The position numbers and the translations under genes were made by a program. A DNA stretch of 39,248 nt from JBFMDU01 sp034431935 (GTDB lineage Bacteria > Chloroflexota > Dehalococcoidia > GIF9 > JBFMDU01), in the NCBI GenBank assembly GCA_034431935.1, contig DAOUCU010000007.1, positions 1 through 39,248 on the forward strand. The letters are read 5' to 3'. The notes beneath the pieces are model-generated. The model was not told the DNA's origin. It saw only the letters and a program-made list of their open reading frames with translations, and made no database searches. Positions 1 through 8,330 of this stretch are shown piece by piece (within the stretch, counting starts at the first letter, position 1; the number at the start of each line of letters is the position of its first letter).

Positions 1-567
1 CAGGTATTCGCCAAAGAACTGTCTGGTGACCGCTTCGACATCAAAGGCTTCATCATGCCGGGACTGGATGGCAAGCGGCGATAGGCCGAACAGGTCCGGA
101 GGAATGGTCTGCAGGTCCAGCATGGCAACACGCTCGGCGGCGGTACGGAGGCGCTCCTCGGCACCGATACTGATACGCCGGAAGAGGCGGCGCTTTTCCA
201 CCGTCTCATCGTACTTCACGTTGGTAAAGTGCCAGCGGTCCTGACCCCGGTTGGAAAAGATGAACAGGCCGTACTGATGCTCTTTGAGAAGCTGGTTGAC
301 TACGGGACGCTCCTGCCCCAGAAGCAATCTGTCCTGCGGCAGGCGGCTGTAAATCACGTGGAATCCGCCGTCCTGTCCGCCGGCGGCGAACAGCAGGGGG
401 TCTTCGGCAAGCGCCTCGGCCGCGGACTTGTTCCAGTTGCGGCGTGACAGGGGCTGATTGACACGGTGGTAGTTCAGCTCGGTCCAGAACAGCTTTTTGA
501 GCGGTTCGATACCGCGGAGGTCTTTGAGGAGCTCGAGAACGGCTTCTTGCCGCGGCCCAGGGTCCAT
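1..567 (-). CDS. Eco57I-like DNA methylase/restriction protein, N-terminal fragment (cut by left edge)
   Basis: Reading the minus strand from an ATG at 567 gives 189 uninterrupted residues that run off the left edge. The frame carries blocks I recognise from the N-terminus of large Eco57I-type restriction-modification methylases: ELNYHRVNQPLSRRNW near residues 30-45, a stretch on whether a record can be obtained (DPLLFAAGG, HVIYSRL), then NVKYDE and RRLF, a leucine-rich LDLQTIPPDLFG segment and AFDVEAVTRQFFGEY. In that family this segment precedes the methyltransferase domain with its NPPY motif, which would lie outside the window. The start is supported by a purine-rich GGGGAG about 7 nt upstream. 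The gene lies 90 bp after rpoD on the same strand. The family call rests on remembered similarity, and whether the protein also cleaves DNA cannot be told from this part. Confidence 0.7.
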   Translation of the reverse strand, partial: MDPGPRQEAVLELLKDLRGIEPLKKLFWTELNYHRVNQPLSRRNWNKSAAEALAEDPLLFAAGGQDGGFHVIYSRLPQDRLLLGQERPVVNQLLKEHQYGLFIFSNRGQDRWHFTNVKYDETVEKRRLFRRISIGAEERLRTAAERVAMLDLQTIPPDLFGLSPLAIQSRHDEAFDVEAVTRQFFGEYL

Positions 568-609
568 ATATCCACTCCCCAGGACGTTGTGTGTCTATTC
601 TATCGCATT

Positions 610-644
610 CTCCGGGCAACCATACACGCCGCTCCCGCCCGGAG
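610..644 (-). terminator. Inverted repeat after rpoD, possible weak terminator
   Basis: CTCCGGGC (610-617) and GCCCGGAG (637-644) form a perfect 8-bp inverted repeat with a 19-nt loop between the rpoD stop and the next gene. No T-run follows on the minus strand, so it may be a processing or Rho-type site rather than an intrinsic terminator. Confidence 0.3.
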
Positions 645-657
645 TGTCCAGCCCCCT

Positions 658-2796
658 CTACTCCAGGTAGTCCTTCAGCTTCCTCGACCGGCTGGGGTGG
701 CGGAGTTTTCTCAGAGCTTTGGCTTCTATCTGCCGGATGCGCTCGCGGGTAACACCGAACTCCTTACCGACCTCCTCGAGCGTCCGGGCGCGGCCGTCTT
801 CCAGGCCGAACCTCAGCCGCAGGACTTTCCGCTCGCGGTCGCTAAGCTCACCGAGGACCTTATCAAGCTGTTCTTTAAGCAACTGCCTTGAGGCGGCATC
901 GGCCGGCGCCAGGGTGCTCCGGTCTTCGATGAAATCGCCGAGATGGCTGTCCTCCTCCTCGCCGACCGGTGTTTCCAGTGATATCGGGCCCTGTGAGAGC
1001 TTCTTGATTTCGCGCACCTTGTCCGGCGCGATTTCCATGCCCTTGCCGACCTCGTCATAGGTCGGCTCGCGGCCGAACTCCTGAGCAAGCCGGCGGTTGA
1101 CGCGGAGAAGGCGGTTGATGGTCTCCACCATGTGGACGGGGATACGGATGGTGCGGGCCTGGTCGGCGATAGCACGGGTGATGGCCTGCCGTATCCACCA
1201 GGTAGCGTACGTGCTGAACTTGTAACCGCGCCGGTATTCAAATTTCTCCACAGCGCGGATGAGGCCGATATTGCCCTCCTGGATAAGGTCGAGAAGCGGC
1301 ATGCCATGGCCGATATACTTCTTGGCGACGCTGACCACGAGGCGCAGATTGGCCTCGGTCAGGTGCTTCTCTGCCCGGGCAGCGTCTTTTCTCACGTATT
1401 CATAGTAGATACGCATGTCACGCTGGAGCTGTTCAAGGTCCTTCTGAAAAGCCGGGCTCTCGATAAGGTCCTTCAGGCTATGCCAGGTAATACCCCGGCC
1501 GATGCTTTTGGCCGGCTTCGGCGCTTTCGCCTGGCTCTTGTCAATCTTCGGGGTCCTGGCCCCTTCTTGGGACTTTGCCGCGGTCTCCGCCACGGCCATG
1601 GCCTCCTGCTGTTTTTTCTTGAAGTAGCTCAGCAGGGCCGGCGGTAGAAGACGCAGGAGCACGGAAAGCTTGACTATGTCATTCTCTACCTCAGACACGG
1701 GCCTGTTAAGCTCGGCGGCCAGCCGCTTGACCAGATCCTCATTCAACTCGCCGCCAATTATCCGGTGGAGGGTCCTGGTGACCTCTTTACTGTCTTTAGA
1801 CTTCGCTTTGGTGTCCTCCTCTTCCACACTGGCGGAAATGACGTCCACGAAATCCGTGGTCTCAGGCAGTTTCAGCTCCTTGACCAGCGCCTCCCCCAGC
1901 GGGGTCAACTTGACAATCTCCCTGAGTAAATAATTGGTGATATCAACGGCCGACGGCGGGCCGCTGACATTCGAGAGGCCCTCTCGCTCGATATACTCCA
2001 GATACCGCCCCTTCTCGATACGGCTGGCAAGGTTCTTTTCCTTCTGGGCCGTCAGCAGGCCAACCTTGCCAATCTCGTGAAGATACATGCGCACCGGGTC
2101 ATCAACGCCTACCTGCGCCTGCTCCAGAGCAAGCTCGAGTTCAGCATCGGTAAGCAGTTTTTCCTCCGGTTCATGCATCCACTCTTCGCCCGGGAGGACC
2201 TCACCCCATATTTCGGGTATCTTATCAAGCTCTTCTTCCCCAACCTTGGCGCCGGGCACCCCGGAAATCTCCGGCAGCAACTCGGGGACTTCCTCGACGA
2301 TTGGCATTTCCTCCTGTCCCACCTCCAGGTTCTCCGGCCCCTTGCCGGTCCCGGCCGCTCCGGCGGCTGGCGGTGTAACCGCGGTCTTCCTGAGTTCTGG
2401 AACGGGCTTCGCCGACGGCTTTTCAGACTCAAGCGTCCCGCCCACCGCTACCTTCTGCCCGGCGGCGGGTCTGGCTGCTGCCGGCTTCGCCTTCAATGGC
2501 TCAGGTTTACGCGATACCTTAGCCGCCTCAGCCGCTGGCGGTCGCGCCTTGGGCTTGACGGGCTTGGCCTCGGTGGGCCCGACCGCCTCGACCTTCCTGA
2601 CGGCCCCGGCCTCAGCCTTCACCGCCGCAGGCTTCGGCTTTTTCTCCGGTCTCTTCCCGACGGCCGCTCCCGCCTGCTTCTTCGCTGTCACGGGCACCTG
2701 TGCTCCGCCCGCATCTTTTGACTTGCCAGCTCCGGCTTCGGGATCCCCCGTCCTGGCCACAGGCCCCTTAGTCCTGGTGGGCTTGGTTGGGCTCAT
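658..2796 (-). CDS. rpoD: Primary sigma factor RpoD/SigA with long low-complexity N-terminus
   Basis: This is the housekeeping sigma-70 factor (712 aa), which directs RNA polymerase to -35/-10 promoters. Region 1.2 begins near residue 230 (DDPVRMYLHEIG). Region 2 starts near residue 480 and includes the core-binding and -10-recognition segments (GNIGLIRAVEKFEYRRGYKF, then STYATWWIRQAITRAI). Region 3 follows, and region 4 ends the protein with the helix-turn-helix EFGVTRERIRQIEAKALRKL. The first 165 residues or so are a Lys/Ala/Pro-rich, low-complexity tail, with an acidic stretch after it, in place of a recognisable region 1.1. The ATG overlaps the dnaG stop as ATGA, and AAGGAG lies 9 nt upstream inside dnaG, so translation is probably coupled. 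It is the last housekeeping gene of the ppsA-dgt-dnaG-rpoD series. Confidence 0.97.
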   Translation of the reverse strand: MSPTKPTRTKGPVARTGDPEAGAGKSKDAGGAQVPVTAKKQAGAAVGKRPEKKPKPAAVKAEAGAVRKVEAVGPTEAKPVKPKARPPAAEAAKVSRKPEPLKAKPAAARPAAGQKVAVGGTLESEKPSAKPVPELRKTAVTPPAAGAAGTGKGPENLEVGQEEMPIVEEVPELLPEISGVPGAKVGEEELDKIPEIWGEVLPGEEWMHEPEEKLLTDAELELALEQAQVGVDDPVRMYLHEIGKVGLLTAQKEKNLASRIEKGRYLEYIEREGLSNVSGPPSAVDITNYLLREIVKLTPLGEALVKELKLPETTDFVDVISASVEEEDTKAKSKDSKEVTRTLHRIIGGELNEDLVKRLAAELNRPVSEVENDIVKLSVLLRLLPPALLSYFKKKQQEAMAVAETAAKSQEGARTPKIDKSQAKAPKPAKSIGRGITWHSLKDLIESPAFQKDLEQLQRDMRIYYEYVRKDAARAEKHLTEANLRLVVSVAKKYIGHGMPLLDLIQEGNIGLIRAVEKFEYRRGYKFSTYATWWIRQAITRAIADQARTIRIPVHMVETINRLLRVNRRLAQEFGREPTYDEVGKGMEIAPDKVREIKKLSQGPISLETPVGEEEDSHLGDFIEDRSTLAPADAASRQLLKEQLDKVLGELSDRERKVLRLRFGLEDGRARTLEEVGKEFGVTRERIRQIEAKALRKLRHPSRSRKLKDYLE

Positions 2797-4649
2797 GATA
2801 TTTTTCTCCTTGCATAACGCTGCTGGCGCCTCAGTTCGTAAACGCCCTTAATCTGTGTTCCGGTCTCAGTGCCGTGCTCCTGGTGCTTTGCCAGCGCCGC
2901 TTTGTGGCCGCCGGCCTCAGCTTCCTGGGCCAGAAGCTCCTGCCTCTTTCTCTCCAGCCCTCTCAGCCACTTCTCCCTCAGGCGCAGAACACATGAGTCA
3001 AGACTATAACGTCTCTCGCTTTCCTTCTCTTCGAGCAACGCCGGGAGCGGCTTACCGGCCAGTTCGTCCAGATACTCCTTCAAATAAGCGTCCAGGTCTT
3101 CGCCGAGCTCTGAGGCATCTGCGGCATCCCTCCACCTGAGGAAAAGCTCTCGGCTTTCACTGGACTCGAAGTACTCCGGTACGAGCCCCTCGGTGAAAGG
3201 TTTGAGATCGGGATAGCGTACCAGTAATGCCAGACAGTACTCTTCGATGGGGTCGTGTGATGGCAGACTGCTACCGGAGACGGCGCCGCTACTGCGGAGC
3301 GGCTCGCGCCTGACCGCCGGAAGCCGCCGCAATGCTACCCAGAGGGCCTTCTCATCGGTCTGGAGGACCCTGGCCAGCTTCTGCATGTAATGGGCCTGGC
3401 GCACCGGTTCTTTAACATCATTGATAATCGCCAGAAGCCGGTCGGCCGCCGCTGACTTCTCGCCGGCCCTGCTTAAATCAGTCCGGGCTCCCACCGTCTC
3501 GATGGCGTAATCGAGAATCGGCGGCGCTCTGGTGACGAGCTCCTGCCACCTCCGCCTGTCCTCCATGATAACTTCATCCGGGTCCCGCCCGGACGGCAGT
3601 ATCACCACTCGCACCTCGGCACCGAGAGCATTTTCGTACCTGACCATACCGGACCAGTTCGGCACCGGCGTCACCTCGTGAGCCATGCCGCTCCCGGCGG
3701 CGGCGACACGCAGGGTGGCCTCCTCGCCGGCGGCATCAGCATCGAGCGCCAGCGCCAGGTTACGCGTCAACCTCTTGAGAATCGCTATCTGACGGTCGGT
3801 AAGCGCTATACCCATCGAGGCCACGACATTGGTCTCGCCATACTGGTGGGCCACGACGACGTCCATGTAGCCTTCCACTATCACCGCCAGGTCCTTTTCC
3901 CGAATAGCCGACTTCGCCCGGTCAATGCCATAAAGGGTGGCGGACTTGTCAAAGACCGCCGTCTGGGGCGAGTTAATGTATTTCGGCAAAGAATCATCCA
4001 GCGCCCTCGCCCCGAGCCCGGTTACCCGTCCCTGGAAATCCCTGATGGGAAATATCAGCCGGTTGCGGAACCGGTCGTAGCTTCCGCCGGAGTCCCGGGC
4101 AACGAGCAGTCCCGCCGCGAGCAGCTCTTTTTCCTGATAACCTTTTTCCAGCAGGTACTGCTTCAATACCTCCCAGCCATCCGGGCTGTAGCCAATCGAG
4201 AAGTTCCTGACCGTCTCCGCAGTCAGGCCGCGCTTCTCCACGTAAGCCCTGGCCACCGCCGCACCGGGAGCGGTGAGAAGCAGGTGATGATAGTACTGTG
4301 CCGCAGACTCATTGAGCTGGAAGAGCCGTTCTTTCTCCCGTCCTTCAACTTCTTCCTTTACCCCCTTCGGCACCAGCGGCACGCCGGCTTTCTCCGCCAG
4401 AATGCGGAGCGCTTCGGCAAAGTCCACATTCTCCTTCTTCATAACGAAGGAAAAGATATCGCCGCCGGTACTGCAGGCGCCGAAACAATGCCAGCTCTGC
4501 CTTTCCGGAAAGACGTAGAACGAAGGCTGCTTCTCCGCATGAAACGGACAGATCGCCCTGAAGTTGCGGCCCGCCTTCTGGAGATTGATGTAAGACGAGA
4601 CCACCTGGACGATGTCCAGCTTCTCTTTTACTTCGTCAATAACAGTCAC
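2793..4649 (-). CDS. dnaG: DNA primase DnaG
   Basis: DnaG (618 aa) makes RNA primers at the replication fork. The N-terminal CHC2 zinc ribbon has Cys34, His37, Cys55 and Cys59, with the last pair written CFGAC, one residue wider than the CxxC of the textbook enzymes. The RNA polymerase core follows, with a TOPRIM domain near residues 255-300 showing the glutamate of VEGYMD and the aspartates of ALDADAAG. The C-terminal 200 residues are divergent, as expected for the helicase-binding part. The start is GTG with only a weak GCGAGG upstream. It was chosen because MTVIDEVKEKLDIVQVV matches the usual DnaG N-terminus. The stop overlaps the rpoD start (ATGA), and the dGTPase-like gene ends 53 bp upstream, so the genes are probably co-transcribed. 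Confidence 0.96.
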   Translation of the reverse strand: MTVIDEVKEKLDIVQVVSSYINLQKAGRNFRAICPFHAEKQPSFYVFPERQSWHCFGACSTGGDIFSFVMKKENVDFAEALRILAEKAGVPLVPKGVKEEVEGREKERLFQLNESAAQYYHHLLLTAPGAAVARAYVEKRGLTAETVRNFSIGYSPDGWEVLKQYLLEKGYQEKELLAAGLLVARDSGGSYDRFRNRLIFPIRDFQGRVTGLGARALDDSLPKYINSPQTAVFDKSATLYGIDRAKSAIREKDLAVIVEGYMDVVVAHQYGETNVVASMGIALTDRQIAILKRLTRNLALALDADAAGEEATLRVAAAGSGMAHEVTPVPNWSGMVRYENALGAEVRVVILPSGRDPDEVIMEDRRRWQELVTRAPPILDYAIETVGARTDLSRAGEKSAAADRLLAIINDVKEPVRQAHYMQKLARVLQTDEKALWVALRRLPAVRREPLRSSGAVSGSSLPSHDPIEEYCLALLVRYPDLKPFTEGLVPEYFESSESRELFLRWRDAADASELGEDLDAYLKEYLDELAGKPLPALLEEKESERRYSLDSCVLRLREKWLRGLERKRQELLAQEAEAGGHKAALAKHQEHGTETGTQIKGVYELRRQQRYARRKIS

Positions 4650-4702
4650 GGCCTCGCAGTTTCCCGATTACAAACTACTGATTCCAGCTTATCCCGACTT
4701 TT

Positions 4703-5749
4703 CTACTTAGACGACCGGCCGATCCGACGGGCCATACTCAGAGCGTACTGGTCGGTCATGCCGGCCACGTAGTCAACAACTTTTCTTTCGACGCTGTCGC
4801 CGGTCCGCAACAATTCGGCCGGAAGCTCGGTCTCATGCCCGCAGAAATAATCATACAGCAGACGCACGACGCGCCTTGCCTGTCTCACCTCTCTGTTCCT
4901 CGTTGCCGCGCGGTAGACGCGCTCGAAGAGAAAGTCCCGCAGTATGTTGGTAACTTCCAGCACCCGGGCGCTCATCCTTATGGCCGGAGTGCCGATGGGG
5001 CCGGGAGCGGTCACTCCCCAGGAACTGACCACGATATCCGAAACCATGGTATTAATACGTGCCGAGTTGTTCTTTCCCAGCACCTCAACTACCGCCGCGG
5101 GTAAGTCAGCCTCCGTAATCATCCCCGCCCGTATAGCATCGGCGGTGTCATGGTTGACGTAGGCCACCGTATCCGCCAGTTTACACACCTCCCCCTCAAT
5201 TGTGCCCACCTCTCCCCAGCCCTCACCCAGGATACTTGTCTGTCCCTTTGAGTGATTGACGATGCCGTCCCGCACCTCCCAGGTCAGATTCAGACCGCGT
5301 CCTTCATTCTCGAGAACATCGACCACTCTCAGGCTCTGCTCATGGTGTTTGAACCCGCCGGGGTAAAGCCGGTCGAGCACCTCCTCGCCGATATGGCCGA
5401 ACGGAGTGTGCCCGAGGTCGTGCCCCAGAGCGATGGCTTCGGTAAGGTCTTCGTTCAGATTCAGCGCGCGCGATATCGTTCTTGCTATCTGCGCTACCTC
5501 CAGAACGTGAGTCAGGCGAGTGACATAGTGGTCGCCTGCCGGTGCGATGAACACCTGAGTCTTGTGTTTGAGACGACGGAAGGCCTTACAATGAACGATG
5601 CGGTCGCGGTCGCGCTGAAAATCGGTACGGACCGGACTCGGTGTCTCCGGCCTCATCCGTCCCCGGCTCTGCGCGCTCCTCGCTGCATGCGGCGAAAGCT
5701 CAGCCTCCTTCGCCTCAAGCCTCTGTCTGATACCAAGACTGTCAACCAT
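4703..5749 (-). CDS. dgt: Deoxyguanosinetriphosphate triphosphohydrolase-like HD protein
   Basis: This HD-domain protein belongs to the dGTPase family, which hydrolyses dNTPs to the nucleoside and triphosphate. The signature is clear: FRRLKHKTQVF, then THVLEVAQIARTI with the first metal-binding His, HDLGHTPFGHIGE with the HD pair, and a later NHDTADAIRAG that supplies the last Asp. The reading frame opens upstream at a TTG (5788), but the ATG at 5747-5749 gives MVDSLGIRQRLEAKEAEL, which resembles the start of family members. Neither start has a good ribosome-binding site, so the start is uncertain. The gene sits between ppsA (70 bp upstream) and dnaG (53 bp downstream). The substrate may be broader than dGTP, as in other dGTPase-like homologues. 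Confidence 0.92.
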   Translation of the reverse strand: MVDSLGIRQRLEAKEAELSPHAARSAQSRGRMRPETPSPVRTDFQRDRDRIVHCKAFRRLKHKTQVFIAPAGDHYVTRLTHVLEVAQIARTISRALNLNEDLTEAIALGHDLGHTPFGHIGEEVLDRLYPGGFKHHEQSLRVVDVLENEGRGLNLTWEVRDGIVNHSKGQTSILGEGWGEVGTIEGEVCKLADTVAYVNHDTADAIRAGMITEADLPAAVVEVLGKNNSARINTMVSDIVVSSWGVTAPGPIGTPAIRMSARVLEVTNILRDFLFERVYRAATRNREVRQARRVVRLLYDYFCGHETELPAELLRTGDSVERKVVDYVAGMTDQYALSMARRIGRSSK

Positions 5750-5819
5750 AAGCGGGGAAACCCATCCGCAGTCGCTTTTAGCCGGCAAGGTATGGAGGAC
5801 GACAGTATCGGAGCGGCGG

Positions 5820-8090
5820 TCAGCCGCCGGCCCGCTGAGAATTGTTCGCCATACGGGCTTCGATTTCGGCTACCAGGTCGCGGGTCTGATCAATCATGTC
5901 CGGGCTGACGGACACCGAAGTGATGCCCCACTCGACAAGTTTTTCAGTTAGCTCGGGGTAGACCGAAGGGGCCTGGCCGCAGATGGAGCAGGTCTTGCCG
6001 CGCGCGACGCACGTCTTGATGACTTTCTCCAGGGCCATCATCACCGCCGGATTACGCTCGTCGAAGTCCCCGGCGATTTTCTCGTTATCGCGGTCAATGC
6101 CCAGGATCAACTGAGTCAAATCGTTCGACCCGATGGAAATGCCGTCGATGCCGGTATCCAAAAACTGGTCAATGAGGAAAACATTCGAGGGCACTTCGCA
6201 CATCATCCATAATTTGAAACTCGGGCCCTGTTTGAGCCCCATTTCCTCAAGCAATCTTCTGACGTCAGCCATCTGCTTCACAGTGCGCACGAACGGAATC
6301 ATCACCCAGAGATTATCATGCTTCTCGCGAACTTTCTTGATTGCATCCACCTCGAGCTGAAGCACGTCCTTCTCGGCGATATAGCGCGAGCAACCGCGAT
6401 AGCCCAGCATGGGATTCTCCTCCTCACCCTCATAAGCCTTGCCGCCTATCAGCCCCCTGTACTCGTTGGTCTTAAAGTCGGTAGTACGGTAAACAACCGG
6501 GCGCGGAGCGAAGGACTCGGCAAAGGTCTCAAGTCCCCTGTAAAGCAGGTCGGTGAATTCGTGACCGCGGTTCTGGGAAAGCAGGTGCCTGGGGTGGATA
6601 CCGATACGGTTGATGATGAACTCGGCGCGCAGGAGGCCCACGCCGTCCACGTCGCGCTCGGAAACGCTCCTGGCCAGCTCCGGCTCGGCCAGGTTGACAT
6701 AGATCCGGGTCTTTGTCTTGACCTCGCCGCGCTTGCGGGTGGCCGCCTTGAGTACCTGTATCTTGTGGATGCCTTCATGAACGCGGCCCCGGAAGCCGTC
6801 CACGGTGACTCCCTGCCCCTCCCTGAGCACCTGGGTGGCTTTATCGGTACCGACCACGCAGGGAATGCCAAGCTCACGGCTGACAATTGCCGCATGACAG
6901 GTACGGCCGCCGCGGTCGGTAACAATGGCCGCGGCGCGCTTCATGGCCGGTACGTAGTCCGGCGTGGTCATCTCCGCCACCAGCACATCGCCTTTCTGTA
7001 CCTTATCGCAGTCATCAGGTGAGGGAACAATCCTGACCGGACCGGCGCCGATGCCCGGAGATGCGGCGGAGCCGCTGAGGATGACGGGCGACTTGACTTC
7101 AGGCTGAACCACCACCCTGCGTACAGTCTCGATAGTGGTGACAGGTCGCGATTGCACAATAAAGATATCGTCCTTTTCCTTGGCCCATTCGATATCCTGG
7201 GGAAAATTGTAATGGTCTTCGATAAGCTTGCCGAAGTAGGCAACGCGCTTGATCAGGTCATCGCTGAGCTTCTGTTCTGCCTGCTTGCCATCAGGCAGGG
7301 GGACCTTGATATTCAGTTCACCACCCCTGGTGTTGCGCACCAGCATCCAGTCCTGATGGTTAAGGTGCTTCTCCAGGATTTCCAGCCTTTCCTTGGAGAC
7401 CACATAGCGGTCGGGGGTAACCTCTCCACCCACGATTGCCTCACCCAGACCGAACACCGCCTCGATGGTGATACGGGTACGGTCGCCGGTCAAAGGGTCG
7501 ATGGTGAACATGACGCCGGAGGACTCGGACTGGACCATGCGCTGGACGGGCGCCGCCAGGCCGACCTTCATGTGGTCGAAGTTGTTCTGGTGGCGATAGA
7601 AAATGGCCCGGGGCTCGAAGAGGGAGGCCCAGCATTCGCGCACCGCCTGCACCACCGCATCTTCGCCCTGGATATTGAGGAAGGTCCTCTGCTGGCCGGC
7701 GAATGAGGCCTCGGGCAGGTCCTCGGCAGTAGCCGAAGAGCGGACCGCAACCAGGCCGCCGCCCATCTTCTTGTAGGCCGACTTGATGGCATCAACGATG
7801 AATTGGGGAATGGGTGTCGAAGAGACTTTCGCCTTGAGTTCGCTGGCAGTCTCCTGGAGCTTCCTGGAGTCGTTGACGTCGAGGTTGCTCAGTTTCTCCC
7901 TGATAAAACTGTCGAGCCCGGACTCGCGTATGAAGTAGAAATAGGTCTCCGCGGTCACCACAAAACCCGGGGGTACAGGTATACCGGCCCTGGTCAGTTC
8001 TCCGAGATTACCACCTTTGCCCCCCACCAGAGCAAGGTCTTTGCGGCTGATCTCATTGAACCAGGCGATGATGCGCAGTCCTTGTTTCAC
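5820..8090 (-). CDS. ppsA: Phosphoenolpyruvate synthase (pyruvate, water dikinase)
   Basis: The 756-residue protein converts pyruvate, ATP and water to PEP, AMP and phosphate, the entry to gluconeogenesis when carbon enters as acetyl-CoA or pyruvate. The N-terminal ATP-grasp (PPDK_N) domain begins with VGGKGGNLGEL and contains AVRSSATAEDLPEASFAGQ. The swivelling phosphohistidine domain has GGRTCHAAIVSRELG with the catalytic His at residue 399. The C-terminal TIM barrel has the PEP-binding GIDGISIGSNDLTQL and the CSICGQAPS motif around residue 704. It uses a GTG start with AAGGAG 8 nt upstream. Length and domain order are typical. It opens the minus-strand series with dgt, dnaG and rpoD and is preceded by a structured leader of about 120 nt. 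Confidence 0.95.
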   Translation of the reverse strand: MKQGLRIIAWFNEISRKDLALVGGKGGNLGELTRAGIPVPPGFVVTAETYFYFIRESGLDSFIREKLSNLDVNDSRKLQETASELKAKVSSTPIPQFIVDAIKSAYKKMGGGLVAVRSSATAEDLPEASFAGQQRTFLNIQGEDAVVQAVRECWASLFEPRAIFYRHQNNFDHMKVGLAAPVQRMVQSESSGVMFTIDPLTGDRTRITIEAVFGLGEAIVGGEVTPDRYVVSKERLEILEKHLNHQDWMLVRNTRGGELNIKVPLPDGKQAEQKLSDDLIKRVAYFGKLIEDHYNFPQDIEWAKEKDDIFIVQSRPVTTIETVRRVVVQPEVKSPVILSGSAASPGIGAGPVRIVPSPDDCDKVQKGDVLVAEMTTPDYVPAMKRAAAIVTDRGGRTCHAAIVSRELGIPCVVGTDKATQVLREGQGVTVDGFRGRVHEGIHKIQVLKAATRKRGEVKTKTRIYVNLAEPELARSVSERDVDGVGLLRAEFIINRIGIHPRHLLSQNRGHEFTDLLYRGLETFAESFAPRPVVYRTTDFKTNEYRGLIGGKAYEGEEENPMLGYRGCSRYIAEKDVLQLEVDAIKKVREKHDNLWVMIPFVRTVKQMADVRRLLEEMGLKQGPSFKLWMMCEVPSNVFLIDQFLDTGIDGISIGSNDLTQLILGIDRDNEKIAGDFDERNPAVMMALEKVIKTCVARGKTCSICGQAPSVYPELTEKLVEWGITSVSVSPDMIDQTRDLVAEIEARMANNSQRAGG

Positions 8091-8212
8091 CGTCCTCTCC
8101 TTTTACCGTAATTCTGGATGGCAAGAGCCCGGCAGACGGGCGGTAATCTTCATTATTAAGTCCGGCAGGTCGCTGACGTGAGGAGACAAGTTATCGTAAC
8201 CACTGGCGTAAT
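8091..8212 (-). promoter_or_regulatory. Structured 5' leader of ppsA
   Basis: The expected transcript leader is about 120 nt. On the minus strand TTACCG and CGGTAA (8141-8146 and 8103-8108) can close an outer stem that ends just before the AAGGAG ribosome-binding site. Inside it GCCCG and CGGGC (8137-8141 and 8127-8131) make a small hairpin, although the outer and inner stems share base 8141 and cannot both form completely. It matches no riboswitch class I can recognise. Confidence 0.3.
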
Positions 8213-8218
8213 CCAGAG

Positions 8219-8246
8219 ATTATACCACTCCCTGCTACGAATGCAA
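8219..8246 (-). promoter_or_regulatory. Sigma-70 promoter for ppsA operon
   Basis: The minus strand reads TTGCAT (8246-8241), a 16-bp spacer and a perfect TATAAT (8224-8219). Transcription would start near 8212. Confidence 0.55.
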
Positions 8247-8270
8247 GGCGAAGCTCCCTAGCCTCAATCA

Positions 8271-8300
8271 TAAAAAGAAAAACGGGGCCTGGCGGCCCCG
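8271..8300 (-). terminator. Intrinsic terminator of the liv operon
   Basis: CGGGGCC (8283-8289) and GGCCCCG (8294-8300) form a GC-only stem with a 4-nt loop 31 bp after the livK stop. On the minus strand it is followed by TTTTTCTTTTT. The opposite side also has a T-rich tail, so it could stop transcription in both directions. Confidence 0.88.
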
Positions 8301-8330
8301 CTTTTCTCTCATAAATCAACAGGAAGTAAT

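Noticed and set aside
206..619. 137-codon minus-strand frame at the left end
   Set aside because: The other minus frame over the same stretch gives a coherent methylase N-terminus, while this one is Arg/Ala/Pro-rich noise.
3678..4772. 364-codon plus-strand frame opposite dnaG
   Set aside because: It is antisense to dnaG and has no motif of its own.
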